Positions 54,638 through 63,427 of a stretch of DNA of 64,000 nt are shown here, piece after piece. The notes beneath the pieces were generated by a model. That model was not told where the DNA came from, ran no database searches, and worked only from the letters and a program-made list of their open reading frames with translations. The DNA comes from Candidatus Moanabacter tarae. Lineage in GTDB: Bacteria; Verrucomicrobiota; Verrucomicrobiia; Opitutales; UBA2987. The stretch spans positions 602,226 to 666,225 of the forward strand of contig CP029803.1 of the NCBI GenBank assembly GCA_003226295.1, read 5' to 3'. The number at the start of each line of letters is the position of its first letter. The stretch's first letter is position 1. A program made the position numbers and the translations under genes.

Positions 54638-55648
54638 ATGATGGTTGAAAAACGCAAATATTCAATTCCAAGAAGGCTCAGACGTTTGCGCCGATCCCGA
54701 GGTATCCGGAGATTGGTGGAGGAAACTGAGATAGGGAAATCCGATCTTATTATGCCAATTTTTGTCATAGAGGGGGATTCTCCCCGCCAGGAGATCCAGG
54801 CCATGCCGGGTCAATTCCGTCTCAATATTAGTGATCTGGTTTGTGAATGCGAGCGTCTCTTTTCTCTGAACATTCCTGCAGTGGCCTTTTTCCCGGTGCT
54901 GGAACCATCTTTAAAGGACGATAAAGGGACTGAGGCACTCAACGAAGAAACGTTAGTACTGAGAGCTGTTCGGGCAGTTAAGAAGGCTGTTCCGGACCTT
55001 GTAGTCATTACAGATATTGCGTTGGATCCGTATACTAGTCACGGACATGATGGAGTTCTTAATAGTACAGGGAGCGACGTCAATAATGACGAAACTGTCT
55101 CAATTTTGACAGAAATGGCAAAGCTGAACGCTTTCGCGGGAGTGGATTTTGTTGCTCCATCAGATATGATGGATGGAAGGATTGGGGTAATAAGAAAGTC
55201 GCTTGACAATACAGGATTCGAAGAAACGGGTATTATTGCATACTCTGCTAAATTTGCTTCGTCCTACTACGGCCCCTTTAGGGACGCAATAGGAAGCGCG
55301 CATGCCGCTGGGACTCGGTTTTTAGGGAAGAAAACCTACCAACTAAATCCTGCTAATCGTCGGGAAGCTCGAATGGAGACTGAATTGGATGAGCAAGAAT
55401 GTGCTGACATTTTAATGGTTAAGCCTGCTGGTCCCTATCTTGACATTATCCGGGAGTTAAGGGATAGAACCGATCTTCCAGTTGCGGCCTATCAGGTATC
55501 GGGCGAGTATTCCCAAATTCAAGCAGCAGCCCAGCAAGGATGGCTCGATCGAGAAAAGTGCAGAGATGAGTCCCTGCTGGCGATAAAGAGGGCAGGTGCG
55601 GATATGATATTCACCTATTTTGCGAGGGAGATTGCCGATATAACATAG
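54638..55648 (+). CDS. hemB: Porphobilinogen synthase, magnesium type
   Basis: HemB joins two 5-aminolevulinate molecules in heme synthesis. The 336 residues hold both active-site Lys residues, in AYSAKFASSYYGPF (about residue 204) and LMVKPAGPYLD (about residue 258). Where zinc-dependent enzymes have three Cys, this one reads DIALDPYTSHGHDGV, the Asp-rich Mg-dependent form. Two adjacent ATGs (54638, 54641) may serve. Heme from this pathway would feed ctaB and ctaA. Confidence 0.97.
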   Translation: MMVEKRKYSIPRRLRRLRRSRGIRRLVEETEIGKSDLIMPIFVIEGDSPRQEIQAMPGQFRLNISDLVCECERLFSLNIPAVAFFPVLEPSLKDDKGTEALNEETLVLRAVRAVKKAVPDLVVITDIALDPYTSHGHDGVLNSTGSDVNNDETVSILTEMAKLNAFAGVDFVAPSDMMDGRIGVIRKSLDNTGFEETGIIAYSAKFASSYYGPFRDAIGSAHAAGTRFLGKKTYQLNPANRREARMETELDEQECADILMVKPAGPYLDIIRELRDRTDLPVAAYQVSGEYSQIQAAAQQGWLDREKCRDESLLAIKRAGADMIFTYFAREIADIT

Positions 55649-55724
55649 ATCGCAATCCGGAATATTGCGAGAGAAGTGTCCTTCGCAACCTTAGGAATAG
55701 AACATCCTGGTGGAGATTAAAAGT

Positions 55725-56498
55725 TTATTTCTTTCGAGGACGCCCACGAGGCGCGGCATTTTTCTTGGGGGGCGCTCCCTCCGAGTTGTTTGATTTTCCG
55801 TCCTTTACGTTTCCATCTTCAAGATCTTCTGATTCTCTGGTCTCATCCTCATCCCATTTCATGGTCTCATCTTCCTCGATTTTTCCCTCTTCCTCCTCTG
55901 GAAGATCTGGGAAGTCATCGTATTCCTCGGTTTCTGCTTCATCCTCATCGACCAGGTCAAGTTCAAAGCCACCGGGAACGTACTCCAGAATGGCCGTTAC
56001 CTCATTAAAAAAATGTACCGCCCGACCCTCGATGAAATCGTTATTCTGTCGCTCGCGGATTTCCTCCTCTAATTCATCAATCGTAAGATTGTGCTCAAAA
56101 TCTATTAAGTCATTTAGCAGCTTTACACGGAATCTAGTAATTTGGTCGAGGAAGTCTGCATAAGGACCCTTCTCTTCGTCCATGATATCTGGCAGTGCGA
56201 ATAGTTGTTCATCCGAATGGATGAGAGAGTCTCTAGTTTGGACCAGTCGGACACGATTTTCCTTCAAGGCTTTTTCGATTTTAAACTTGAAGAAGACTAA
56301 ATCAATGATCTCGGGATCGAAACCATATTCACCGAGGGATTCACAAAGATCAATGACATGAGAAATTTGCCTTGGATCAATAATACCAAGACCATCAACA
56401 TCCCAGTGGACATCGTCGCTGATTTCTTCGACCCACCAGTTAACGTCGCTTCCTAATCGTACGATTGCCCATTCTAGCTGTGGACTCGGATTCGGCAT
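55725..56498 (-). CDS. Acidic protein with AT-hook-like tail, function unknown
   Basis: I do not recognise this 257-residue protein. Residues 1 to about 175 look helical and charged (DPRQISHVIDLCESLGEYGF, then LTIDELEEEIRERQNNDFIE). A strongly acidic stretch follows (about 180-225, EDEAETEEYDDFPDLPEEEE), and the end is basic with APRGRPRKK (249-257), which resembles an AT-hook. There are no membrane segments or signal peptide. DNA binding by the tail is a guess. It is convergent with hemB and divergent from pyrD. Confidence 0.7.
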   Translation of the reverse strand: MPNPSPQLEWAIVRLGSDVNWWVEEISDDVHWDVDGLGIIDPRQISHVIDLCESLGEYGFDPEIIDLVFFKFKIEKALKENRVRLVQTRDSLIHSDEQLFALPDIMDEEKGPYADFLDQITRFRVKLLNDLIDFEHNLTIDELEEEIRERQNNDFIEGRAVHFFNEVTAILEYVPGGFELDLVDEDEAETEEYDDFPDLPEEEEGKIEEDETMKWDEDETRESEDLEDGNVKDGKSNNSEGAPPKKNAAPRGRPRKK

Positions 56499-56636
56499 GG
56501 TAATTTTAGTTTGGAAGATGTAAGGGTTAACTTGAGATTTAGCTTGCTGGAAAGCATTAATACGAAAATAGAAGCATTTGACGTTATCCCTTTTGTAAAT
56601 TTTCGACTGTATTTAAAGAATTAAATTCAGAAATTT

Positions 56637-57695
56637 ATGGGACAGTTCTACCGAAGTGTGATTCAGCCTCTTCTTTTTCGGCTGGAGGCCGAGCGATCGC
56701 ATGGGCTTGCGGTATCTTGTTTGGCGGCATTGAGTCGGGTGTCAGCTCTATGCCGAATTATGGAACGATATAATCTACCAGAAGCAGAAAAAAAGGTAGA
56801 GGCCTTCGGTTTAGAGTTTCCAAATGTTGTTGGGTTGGCCGCGGGCATGGACAAGGATGCTCGCTTCTGGCGTGCTGCCGGCGCCCTTGGGTTTGGACAT
56901 ATTGAGGTTGGTTCAGTAACACTCTGCAAACAGGAAGGAAATCCGCCACCCCGCCTTTTCCGGTATCCAGAGGCGAAATCAATCATCAACAGGATGGGGT
57001 TCAACAATGATGGGGCCGAGGCAATCGTTAGACGCTTACAGCCAAAGGATCGGGTTGGAAGTCGAAAGATCCCTGTAGGAATTAATATCGGGAAATCGAA
57101 GGTAGCATCAATTGAAGATGCTGTTGAAGACTATATCGGTGCATTTAATATTCTCTCCCCACTTGCTGATTTTGTTACCATTAATGTGAGCAGCCCGAAT
57201 ACTCCTGAGCTTCGTAAACTACAGGGGCAAGAGTATCTTGAGGGGCTCTTACGTGCCATTCGTGATTCTGCCCGGGCCCGAAGTGCCAATACTGGACAAC
57301 GCCCGATCCCTCTCTTAGTCAAGATAGCTCCCGACCTAAGTCGAGGGGAGCTCGAATGCATTTTAGAGACCATATTACGATTGGAATTGGACGGAATCGT
57401 CGCTACAAATACTACCGTGAAGCGAGTAGACGGTATGGAGCGTTATACAGAGATTGGAGGATTGAGTGGGTTTCCACTTCACAAAAGATCAATCGCTCTT
57501 ATAAAGGACATAAGTCGATTGACCTCAGGTAAGCTCACAATTATTGGGGTTGGGGGTATTTTTGACACTGATACGGCAGCTGCGACCCTTGATGCTGGTG
57601 CGACGTTAATCCAGCTTTATACCGGCCTTATCTATGGTGGTCCTTTCCTTGCGAGAGAGATTGTGACAGGGCTTAGAGCGAAGAAAGATTCCTGA
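56637..57695 (+). CDS. pyrD: Dihydroorotate dehydrogenase, class 2 (quinone)
   Basis: PyrD oxidises dihydroorotate to orotate with FMN and passes electrons to quinone. The 352 residues start with the class 2 membrane-association helices (MGQFYRSVIQPLLFRLEAER), then GLAAGMDKDARFWRAAGALG, GHIEVGSVT, PRLFRYPEAKSIINRMGFNN and catalytic Ser in NVSSPNTPELR. The N-terminal helices and Ser base separate it from class 1 forms. pyrB and pyrC lie about 5 kb away on the other strand. Confidence 0.97.
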   Translation: MGQFYRSVIQPLLFRLEAERSHGLAVSCLAALSRVSALCRIMERYNLPEAEKKVEAFGLEFPNVVGLAAGMDKDARFWRAAGALGFGHIEVGSVTLCKQEGNPPPRLFRYPEAKSIINRMGFNNDGAEAIVRRLQPKDRVGSRKIPVGINIGKSKVASIEDAVEDYIGAFNILSPLADFVTINVSSPNTPELRKLQGQEYLEGLLRAIRDSARARSANTGQRPIPLLVKIAPDLSRGELECILETILRLELDGIVATNTTVKRVDGMERYTEIGGLSGFPLHKRSIALIKDISRLTSGKLTIIGVGGIFDTDTAAATLDAGATLIQLYTGLIYGGPFLAREIVTGLRAKKDS

Positions 57696-57747
57696 CATCC
57701 TTTAATAGGCTAGTCTTTTATGAGGGTTCCTAACGGATTGTTAGTTA

Positions 57748-57832
57748 TGGTGCTCAGGAGGGGACTCGAACCCCTACACCTTTCGGCATACGCCCCTCAA
57801 GCGTACGTGTCTACCAATTCCACCACCTGAGC
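57748..57832 (-). tRNA. trnL: tRNA-Leu (GAG anticodon)
   Basis: Read on the - strand, the acceptor arm pairs GCTCAGG (57832-57826) with CCTGAGC (57758-57752). The anticodon loop reads TTGAGGG between TACGC and GCGTA stems, giving GAG. A long variable arm fits a class II tRNA, and the T arm has GGTTCGAGTCCC. CCA is encoded at 57750-57748. Confidence 0.95.
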
Positions 57833-57875
57833 GTCAGTTACCTTCTTGGAACGATCATGGGGAATCAACCGATCC

Positions 57876-57904
57876 ATTATATAAAGGCTAAACTGTATCG
57901 TAAG
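57876..57904 (-). promoter_or_regulatory. Possible promoter of tRNA-Leu
   Basis: On the - strand a perfect TATAAT lies at 57881-57876, about 44 bases before the tRNA 5' end. A weak -35 (CTTACG, 57904-57899) is spaced 17 bases upstream. Confidence 0.4.
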
Positions 57905-58034
57905 CAGTATTAAGATGGGCCCTGCTTATACGATCTCGGACTAAATGGGACAGTCAAGCGAGTTTCAAGCACTTATTTGCGTAGACTTTGATTAGGATGA
58001 ATCTCTAGTATATTAGATTCTTCGAAAAGAAACG

Positions 58035-59597
58035 ATGGCATCACAAGACCCAACAGGAGACAGCAACTTAAAACTTTCCTCCATGAAAGTTGAAGACAGA
58101 GGCGCCAAGGACGGGGAGGCAGAGGACAAAGTTGACCTAGCTTTATTGAGGGAACTGGAAATGGGACCTGAGTGGATCGTTCCTGGGTACAAGGCTGAGC
58201 GATCCAAAGAATCAAGAGGAGCTGGGGAAAAGATCCGTCCGAAGTCCCCTCGGATTGATTGGCGCCACGAGAGAGGGGACCGGAGGAAGAAACCAGCAAT
58301 AGGGAAGGAACTGGGACGACGGGATTCCAGATCAAGTAGAGGCAGTGGTATTGAAAAACGAAACTCTTTGGTAGAAGAATTCGAAGTCAGTTTCAGTCCC
58401 GATGAAAAGGCATTTCAAGCCTTGGCAAAGGCAATCCGTGCCAATTGCAGGACCTATGAGCTCTTTGAAATTGCCCGTCTAATTCTAGAAAAGCCGGAAC
58501 GCTTTGTTGTAATGATTCGATCTTCGAGGAAGAAAGAATCAGAGAAACGAAAATTGTACATATCAGTTCCGGACGGTCTCCCTTTTGAAACGGAAGAGGA
58601 TGTTACTGATTATGTATTGAAGAACTTCATCGAGGAGTTTTTTGCAATTGAATCAATTAAAGTTGATCCTCCGACTGGAAAATTCCCATTGGTGAATCAA
58701 TGTAGTCTAACGGATGAAATAATCGGACCACCGAATTACCACCGCTATCAGGAATTTGAGAGAACACATATTGCTGAAAGACTTTCCCATCTTTCTTTAG
58801 CAGAGGCGCGTTCGAGGATCGAATCAGTGAAAGATCCAGAGAAAATTGAGTGCTGGTTGCAGAAGATGACTCAACAAACCCTTTACAAGTTAAGAGTTTC
58901 CGACGACGAAGGAACAACCCCTCCTGTGTTTGAGAGTCTTGAGAGTGCTGGTCGCTACTTACTGGTTCATCAAAGGCAACGAGTTTTCAAGAGCTCTTTT
59001 GCCGCGAAACTTGGAGGACGCGAAATTGATAAATTGCGAGCAGGTAGCAATTTGCGGTTGTATATTATGCAAGCATTGGAGGACCAGAAACGATTTCCTC
59101 TTGCCACTGCTAGTTTTCTTCGGGGCCGTCTTAAAAGAATGAAGTTCGATGTCTACAAAAAAGGATCAAAAGGGATTAATTATGTTTGTGCGGTGAGACG
59201 GAAGATCGGTTTGTCCGACAACGCCTTCGCAGAACCGGTTCAGGAACTCATCGATTTTATTCAAAAAAATCCTGATATTCGAGCATTCGATTTACCCAAA
59301 GAATTGTCGAAATCACCAAGAACTTCAGATAAAGTGGATGAATCAGCATTGGATTATAAAGGTAGAACTGTTGATCAGATCACACACGATCTTCGCTGGC
59401 TTGTGGCTGAGGGCTATGTTATAGAATATAGCAATGGGAGGCTTCAGGTTGCGACCAAGGGGCCACCAAGAGCGAACGATTCGCTACTTACTAAAAAAGG
59501 GGCAGAGGATCTGCCACTTACCCAGCAAAAGCTTAAAAACCAGATATCCGATGAGAAAGCCGAAAGTCTACCTGAGGCAGGGAAGATTGGAAAATAA
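58035..59597 (+). CDS. Conserved-looking protein of unknown function, 520 residues
   Basis: I do not recognise this protein. Residues 1 to about 115 are highly charged and low in hydrophobic residues, with runs of Lys, Arg and Glu (RHERGDRRKKPAIGKELGRR), and are likely disordered. About residues 118-400 look folded and mixed alpha/beta (EFEVSFSPDEKAFQALAKAI). Near 446-475, VDQITHDLRWLVAEGYVIEY followed by SNGRLQV resembles a winged helix. It has no signal peptide or membrane segment. Its last 30 bases overlap the tail of tsaE on the other strand. A nucleic-acid role is a guess. Confidence 0.75.
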   Translation: MASQDPTGDSNLKLSSMKVEDRGAKDGEAEDKVDLALLRELEMGPEWIVPGYKAERSKESRGAGEKIRPKSPRIDWRHERGDRRKKPAIGKELGRRDSRSSRGSGIEKRNSLVEEFEVSFSPDEKAFQALAKAIRANCRTYELFEIARLILEKPERFVVMIRSSRKKESEKRKLYISVPDGLPFETEEDVTDYVLKNFIEEFFAIESIKVDPPTGKFPLVNQCSLTDEIIGPPNYHRYQEFERTHIAERLSHLSLAEARSRIESVKDPEKIECWLQKMTQQTLYKLRVSDDEGTTPPVFESLESAGRYLLVHQRQRVFKSSFAAKLGGREIDKLRAGSNLRLYIMQALEDQKRFPLATASFLRGRLKRMKFDVYKKGSKGINYVCAVRRKIGLSDNAFAEPVQELIDFIQKNPDIRAFDLPKELSKSPRTSDKVDESALDYKGRTVDQITHDLRWLVAEGYVIEYSNGRLQVATKGPPRANDSLLTKKGAEDLPLTQQKLKNQISDEKAESLPEAGKIGK

Positions 59598-60056
59598 ATC
59601 AAGTGAGTCTACTTTAATAAAACAACTTTGATCATTGGTCCTTCTCAGGGTGATTTGACATGCATGATTCGGGAGTCGATCTCTCAGATTCTTCGGCCAT
59701 TCAATTACAAGACAGTAAGGGGATCTAATAATGTCTTCAAGGAGGAGATCGTCATATTGCGAAGGATCGTCGATTCGGAATGCGTCCAAATGTACTAAAT
59801 TCCTGTCTCCATTGTAGGTAGATACGATGTTGAATGTCGGACTGGTTACCGGATTATCTATCTTCCATCCTCGGGCTAATCCTCGCACGAAAGTAGTTTT
59901 CCCGGCACCCATTTCTCCGTAGAGGGCCAGTACTGCATCTGGTGGGATGAAGTTTGAAAAGTCTTTTGCCAGATTTTCCGTTTCTTGAGGGGAGGTAGTT
60001 TTTAATCCTTTCAGAAGTTCTCGGAGAAGTTTTGGGTAACTCAAAGGGGCTGGCAT
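59568..60056 (-). CDS. tsaE: tRNA threonylcarbamoyladenosine synthesis ATPase TsaE
   Basis: TsaE works with TsaB and TsaD in making t6A at position 37 of tRNAs. The 162 residues hold Walker A in YGEMGAGKTTFVRGLARG (about 46-63), the switch-like segment VTSPTFNIVSTYN, HLDAFRID and the late IEWPKNLRDRLP, all of the family. ATG 60056 gives a short extra N terminus. The C-terminal end overlaps the tail of the unknown gene at 58035 by 30 bases, convergent. thiL is upstream by 100 bases. Confidence 0.95.
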   Translation of the reverse strand: MPAPLSYPKLLRELLKGLKTTSPQETENLAKDFSNFIPPDAVLALYGEMGAGKTTFVRGLARGWKIDNPVTSPTFNIVSTYNGDRNLVHLDAFRIDDPSQYDDLLLEDIIRSPYCLVIEWPKNLRDRLPNHACQITLRRTNDQSCFIKVDSLDLFSNLPCLR

Positions 60057-60156
60057 ATTATTGTTTTCGGTGTGTTTTATTGGGACAGTACCTTCGATAT
60101 AAGGTAGGATTTCTCACTGTAATTCCCGTTGAAATTTCCTTAGCCTCGTAACAGTT

Positions 60157-61128
60157 CTAGTACCAAGTAAACCCTGTTCCTGTAGAGATTGGATTCTCTG
60201 ATTCGAGGTCGATAATCTGGTTGTTGGATCCGCTTTTGTCGCTGCCTAGAATCCTTCCAATTAGGCTGAGCGGGGTATCAAAAGCATTCGACCATTCATC
60301 GGTAAAACGGCTTATGTCAGTATCCCTGGAAACTGTGAAGAGTAACTCGTAGTCCTCTCCATCGTTGAGAACGTGCTCGAGCTCTTTCTTTCCACTTTGG
60401 CGAGACGCTTCTTTGGTGTCATTGCTGATGGGGAGGGCATTGATCTTTATTCCAGCTCTATGGTTCTCTGGCAAAAGTGTAGGTAAGTCCTTCATTATTC
60501 CGTCGGTTAGATCAATCATAGACCTAACCGATGCCTGATTGGCTAACCATTGTCCCTCGACAATACGGGGTTGGAACGTTATATGTTTGCTTAATAAACT
60601 TCCACCTAGGGTGCCGGTGACGAAAAGGTGATCGTGTTCGACTGCGCCTTTTCGAGTTAGGGGTCTCTCTGCATGTCCAAAGAGCGTGAGGTAACCTCCC
60701 AGGGTATCATGAGATTCCGAGAGATCGCCCCCGACAACATTCACTCCCCATTTTCTGGCAGTTTCGGCAAGACCGAAGTAAAAGTCCTTTAGCCAGTCCA
60801 GCCTGGTATTCTTAGGTTGGATAATAGCTAGTACCCCGCAAGAGGGAGTGCCCCCCATCGCGGCCAGATCGCTCAAGTTACGCTTCAAGAGTTTGGCGCC
60901 AGCATCTTTCGGTGAGACCGAATCATCAAAATGCCAATTAAAGAAGAGCCCGTCCACTGTTATAAGATTCCCTTTGGAAAAATTAGGCGGTAGGACCGCA
61001 CAATCGTCACCCATACCGAAGGGTTCACTCGGTGAAACATTTCCAAGCCAATCCCGAATCCTGAAAAGCAGATTCTCTTCACCGAGACTGGCAACAGTCT
61101 CATGTTTATTATCAGTATAAGGGTACAT
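60157..61128 (-). CDS. thiL: Thiamine-monophosphate kinase
   Basis: ThiL phosphorylates thiamine monophosphate to the active diphosphate. The 323 residues from ATG 61128 show the AIR-synthase/PurM-like motifs GMGDDCAVLPP (Asp ligands), NLSDLAAMGG, VVGGDLSES, MIDLTDGIMKDL and NDGEDYELLF, in family order. A TTG one codon earlier is possible. It lies 27 bases after the CPBP gene on the same strand and 100 before tsaE. Confidence 0.95.
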   Translation of the reverse strand: MYPYTDNKHETVASLGEENLLFRIRDWLGNVSPSEPFGMGDDCAVLPPNFSKGNLITVDGLFFNWHFDDSVSPKDAGAKLLKRNLSDLAAMGGTPSCGVLAIIQPKNTRLDWLKDFYFGLAETARKWGVNVVGGDLSESHDTLGGYLTLFGHAERPLTRKGAVEHDHLFVTGTLGGSLLSKHITFQPRIVEGQWLANQASVRSMIDLTDGIMKDLPTLLPENHRAGIKINALPISNDTKEASRQSGKKELEHVLNDGEDYELLFTVSRDTDISRFTDEWSNAFDTPLSLIGRILGSDKSGSNNQIIDLESENPISTGTGFTWY

Positions 61129-61155
61129 CAATATGATTCCGTGCCAAGAGATTAC

Positions 61156-62022
61156 TTACTTTAAGGAAAAGATGAGGAATACCGAATTTAAGTTAAAGAT
61201 AGCATGGATTAGAATAGGGACTTTTAGATTTCCGGAAATTTCATAGCTGATACAGAGGAAAACTCCAAGGATTAGGAGAGGAAAGAAACCGGGAAGGGTG
61301 GAGTGAATGCTGGCAAACACTCCCGCGCTGATTAATATTGCAGGTGTTTTGCCCATTCGAAACTTTAGAAAACGGTAGAGTAAACCTCGGAAAACCAATT
61401 CCTCAACAATAGGAGCTCCCACAATTGCTAGAAGAATCATTGAAATTATTGCAGGGAATGATGGCGCATTTTTCATGCTGAGCACGATATCTTGTGGGTT
61501 GAGAGATATATCGAGCCCCAATTCTTGAAGAACAAAGAGGAGGTTTTGCCAAAAGTATGAGGTGAGGGCGATAGTGGGGAAAGAAGCCAGAAAAATGAAA
61601 CACGCAATGGCAGCAGCTGGAAAAAGAGGAAGAGGCTTGAAGTTTATTTTGTCTAAGAAAAGTTCGGGCTGGGTCTTCCGAATATAAGCGTAAGAGGATA
61701 TTATCCCAAGTTGCATTGCAAGCCCAGTGAATACGGTGTGCCATGTCTGAGTGAATGATTCATCTATTCCGGGCATTCTAAGTAGCAGACTCAGAATCAA
61801 TTGAAGTATGAAAACAGAAAAAAATATCAGCCAAATAATCAGACCAAAATCGGTCCATGGAATGCTCCATCCTGAGAGGTTGTTAGTTGATTTCCAGTGA
61901 GTCGAATTACGGAATTTATGGTATAATATAACCAAGCAGAATACCCCGCACCCAATTAGAAGCCATAGATAGACCTGGAGCCATGTGGGAATTTTAGATT
62001 CAATGATTCCAAATTCAGTCAT
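61156..62022 (-). CDS. CPBP-family intramembrane protease
   Basis: This 288-residue protein has about eight hydrophobic segments. The CPBP (Abi) motifs are in order: EELVFRG (Glu-Glu and Arg), FASIHSTLPGF (His) and the last HAIFNLNS (His, Asn). Related proteins process prenylated or membrane substrates, but this one's substrate is unknown. It lies on the - strand between pyrC (95 bases upstream) and thiL (27 bases downstream), likely in a shared transcript. Confidence 0.9.
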   Translation of the reverse strand: MTEFGIIESKIPTWLQVYLWLLIGCGVFCLVILYHKFRNSTHWKSTNNLSGWSIPWTDFGLIIWLIFFSVFILQLILSLLLRMPGIDESFTQTWHTVFTGLAMQLGIISSYAYIRKTQPELFLDKINFKPLPLFPAAAIACFIFLASFPTIALTSYFWQNLLFVLQELGLDISLNPQDIVLSMKNAPSFPAIISMILLAIVGAPIVEELVFRGLLYRFLKFRMGKTPAILISAGVFASIHSTLPGFFPLLILGVFLCISYEISGNLKVPILIHAIFNLNSVFLIFSLK

Positions 62023-62116
62023 TAGGGATTTTCAGATCGAGATTAGTCGGGAATCTCAACATTTAAACTCCGATTTGAAGTTTAATGATGTTGTGATGGA
62101 CAAGACCGAATGGTTT

Positions 62117-63427
62117 TTACGCAAGATCTGAGGTCGGGAGGATTTTTTCCCCATCCCAAACCACGTTTCCACCGACGATCGTACACTTAATCCTTCCAGG
62201 AAGTATTTGACCAAGCCACGGAGAGTTTTTCGAAATACTTTGGAGGGTTTCCGGTTTGCAGATCCAGTCTTCCTTGGGATTGAAGAGAGTGATATCAGCA
62301 GCACTTCCTGGCGACAGCGTCCCCCGTTCAATACTCAAAATCCTAGAGGGTTTATATGTGAAAAGAGAAATAAGGAATGGCAAATCGCAATGCCCTTCTT
62401 CAACAAGCGAGCGAAAGGAAACAGAGAGGGCGGTTTCGAGCCCTACGATTCCATTGGGAGCATAGTCAAACTCTTTGTCTTTTTCGTAGTCTGTGTGTGG
62501 GGCGTGATCGGTCCCAATACAATCAATTGTTCCTTCGATCAGGGCCCTGATGAGGGCTTCCTGGTCCTGCTTTGTTCGCAGAGGTGGGTTCATTTTGAAG
62601 TTAGTATTGTAGGTATCCAGATCCCCGTCGTTTAGAGAAATATGATGTGGAGTAGCTTCAGCTGTAATCTGAATTCCTCGTTGTTTAGCTGATTTAATTA
62701 CATCAATTGCATAAGCGGATGTGATATGCTGTAGATGAATATGGGCACCTGAATACGATGAGAGGATGATATTGCGCGAAACGATGATATCTTCCGCAGC
62801 ATTAGGCCAGCCTCGAAGGCCTAGTCTCAGGGACCATTCCCCTTCATTGATAACCGCGCCTTCGGTTAGATTGTAGTCTTGGCAGTGATCTAGGAGGGGA
62901 AGGTCAAACATATGTGCATATTCAAGCGCACGTCGCATGATTTCATTGTTTTGTACGCAGAATCCGTCATCGGTGATTGCTATGACTCCAGCCCTTTTAA
63001 GAGATCCGATAGGGGCGAGTGTCTCTCCTCGCATTCCGACGGTAATACAACCGGTAGGAAGTACGTTTACCACTGCATCTCGTCGCACAGTATCATTGAT
63101 ATACTGTATGGTACCAGCATTGTCTGCGGGTGGTGCAGTGTTCGGCATACAAACAATAGTTGTAAATCCTCCCGCTGCTGCTGCACGAGTGCCCGAGGCG
63201 ATTGTTTCTTTATAGGTTTCACCAGGCTCGCGAAGGTGTACATGAATGTCGACGAGTCCGGGGCAGACGACTAGGCCGGTAGCGTCGATGGTTTCAACCG
63301 CTTTCTCTTCGCTACGAGTGAGTTTATTAACGATCTGTCCATTGAGTACGTAAATATCGCCTTCTTCGTCTCGGTCGTTGTAGGGATCAATGACTCTACC
63401 CCTGGTAATTCGTAGTGAACCGCTCAT
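62117..63427 (-). CDS. pyrC: Dihydroorotase, type I
   Basis: PyrC makes dihydroorotate from carbamoyl aspartate. The 436 residues hold zinc ligands in VDIHVHLREPGE (His62, His64), an Asp in AITDDGFCVQN, His residues in EATPHHISL and catalytic Asp in GTDHAPH. Length and motifs fit the type I form. The start overlaps the pyrB stop by ATGA, so the pair is coupled. The 95-base gap to the CPBP gene is without a feature. Confidence 0.97.
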   Translation of the reverse strand: MSGSLRITRGRVIDPYNDRDEEGDIYVLNGQIVNKLTRSEEKAVETIDATGLVVCPGLVDIHVHLREPGETYKETIASGTRAAAAGGFTTIVCMPNTAPPADNAGTIQYINDTVRRDAVVNVLPTGCITVGMRGETLAPIGSLKRAGVIAITDDGFCVQNNEIMRRALEYAHMFDLPLLDHCQDYNLTEGAVINEGEWSLRLGLRGWPNAAEDIIVSRNIILSSYSGAHIHLQHITSAYAIDVIKSAKQRGIQITAEATPHHISLNDGDLDTYNTNFKMNPPLRTKQDQEALIRALIEGTIDCIGTDHAPHTDYEKDKEFDYAPNGIVGLETALSVSFRSLVEEGHCDLPFLISLFTYKPSRILSIERGTLSPGSAADITLFNPKEDWICKPETLQSISKNSPWLGQILPGRIKCTIVGGNVVWDGEKILPTSDLA

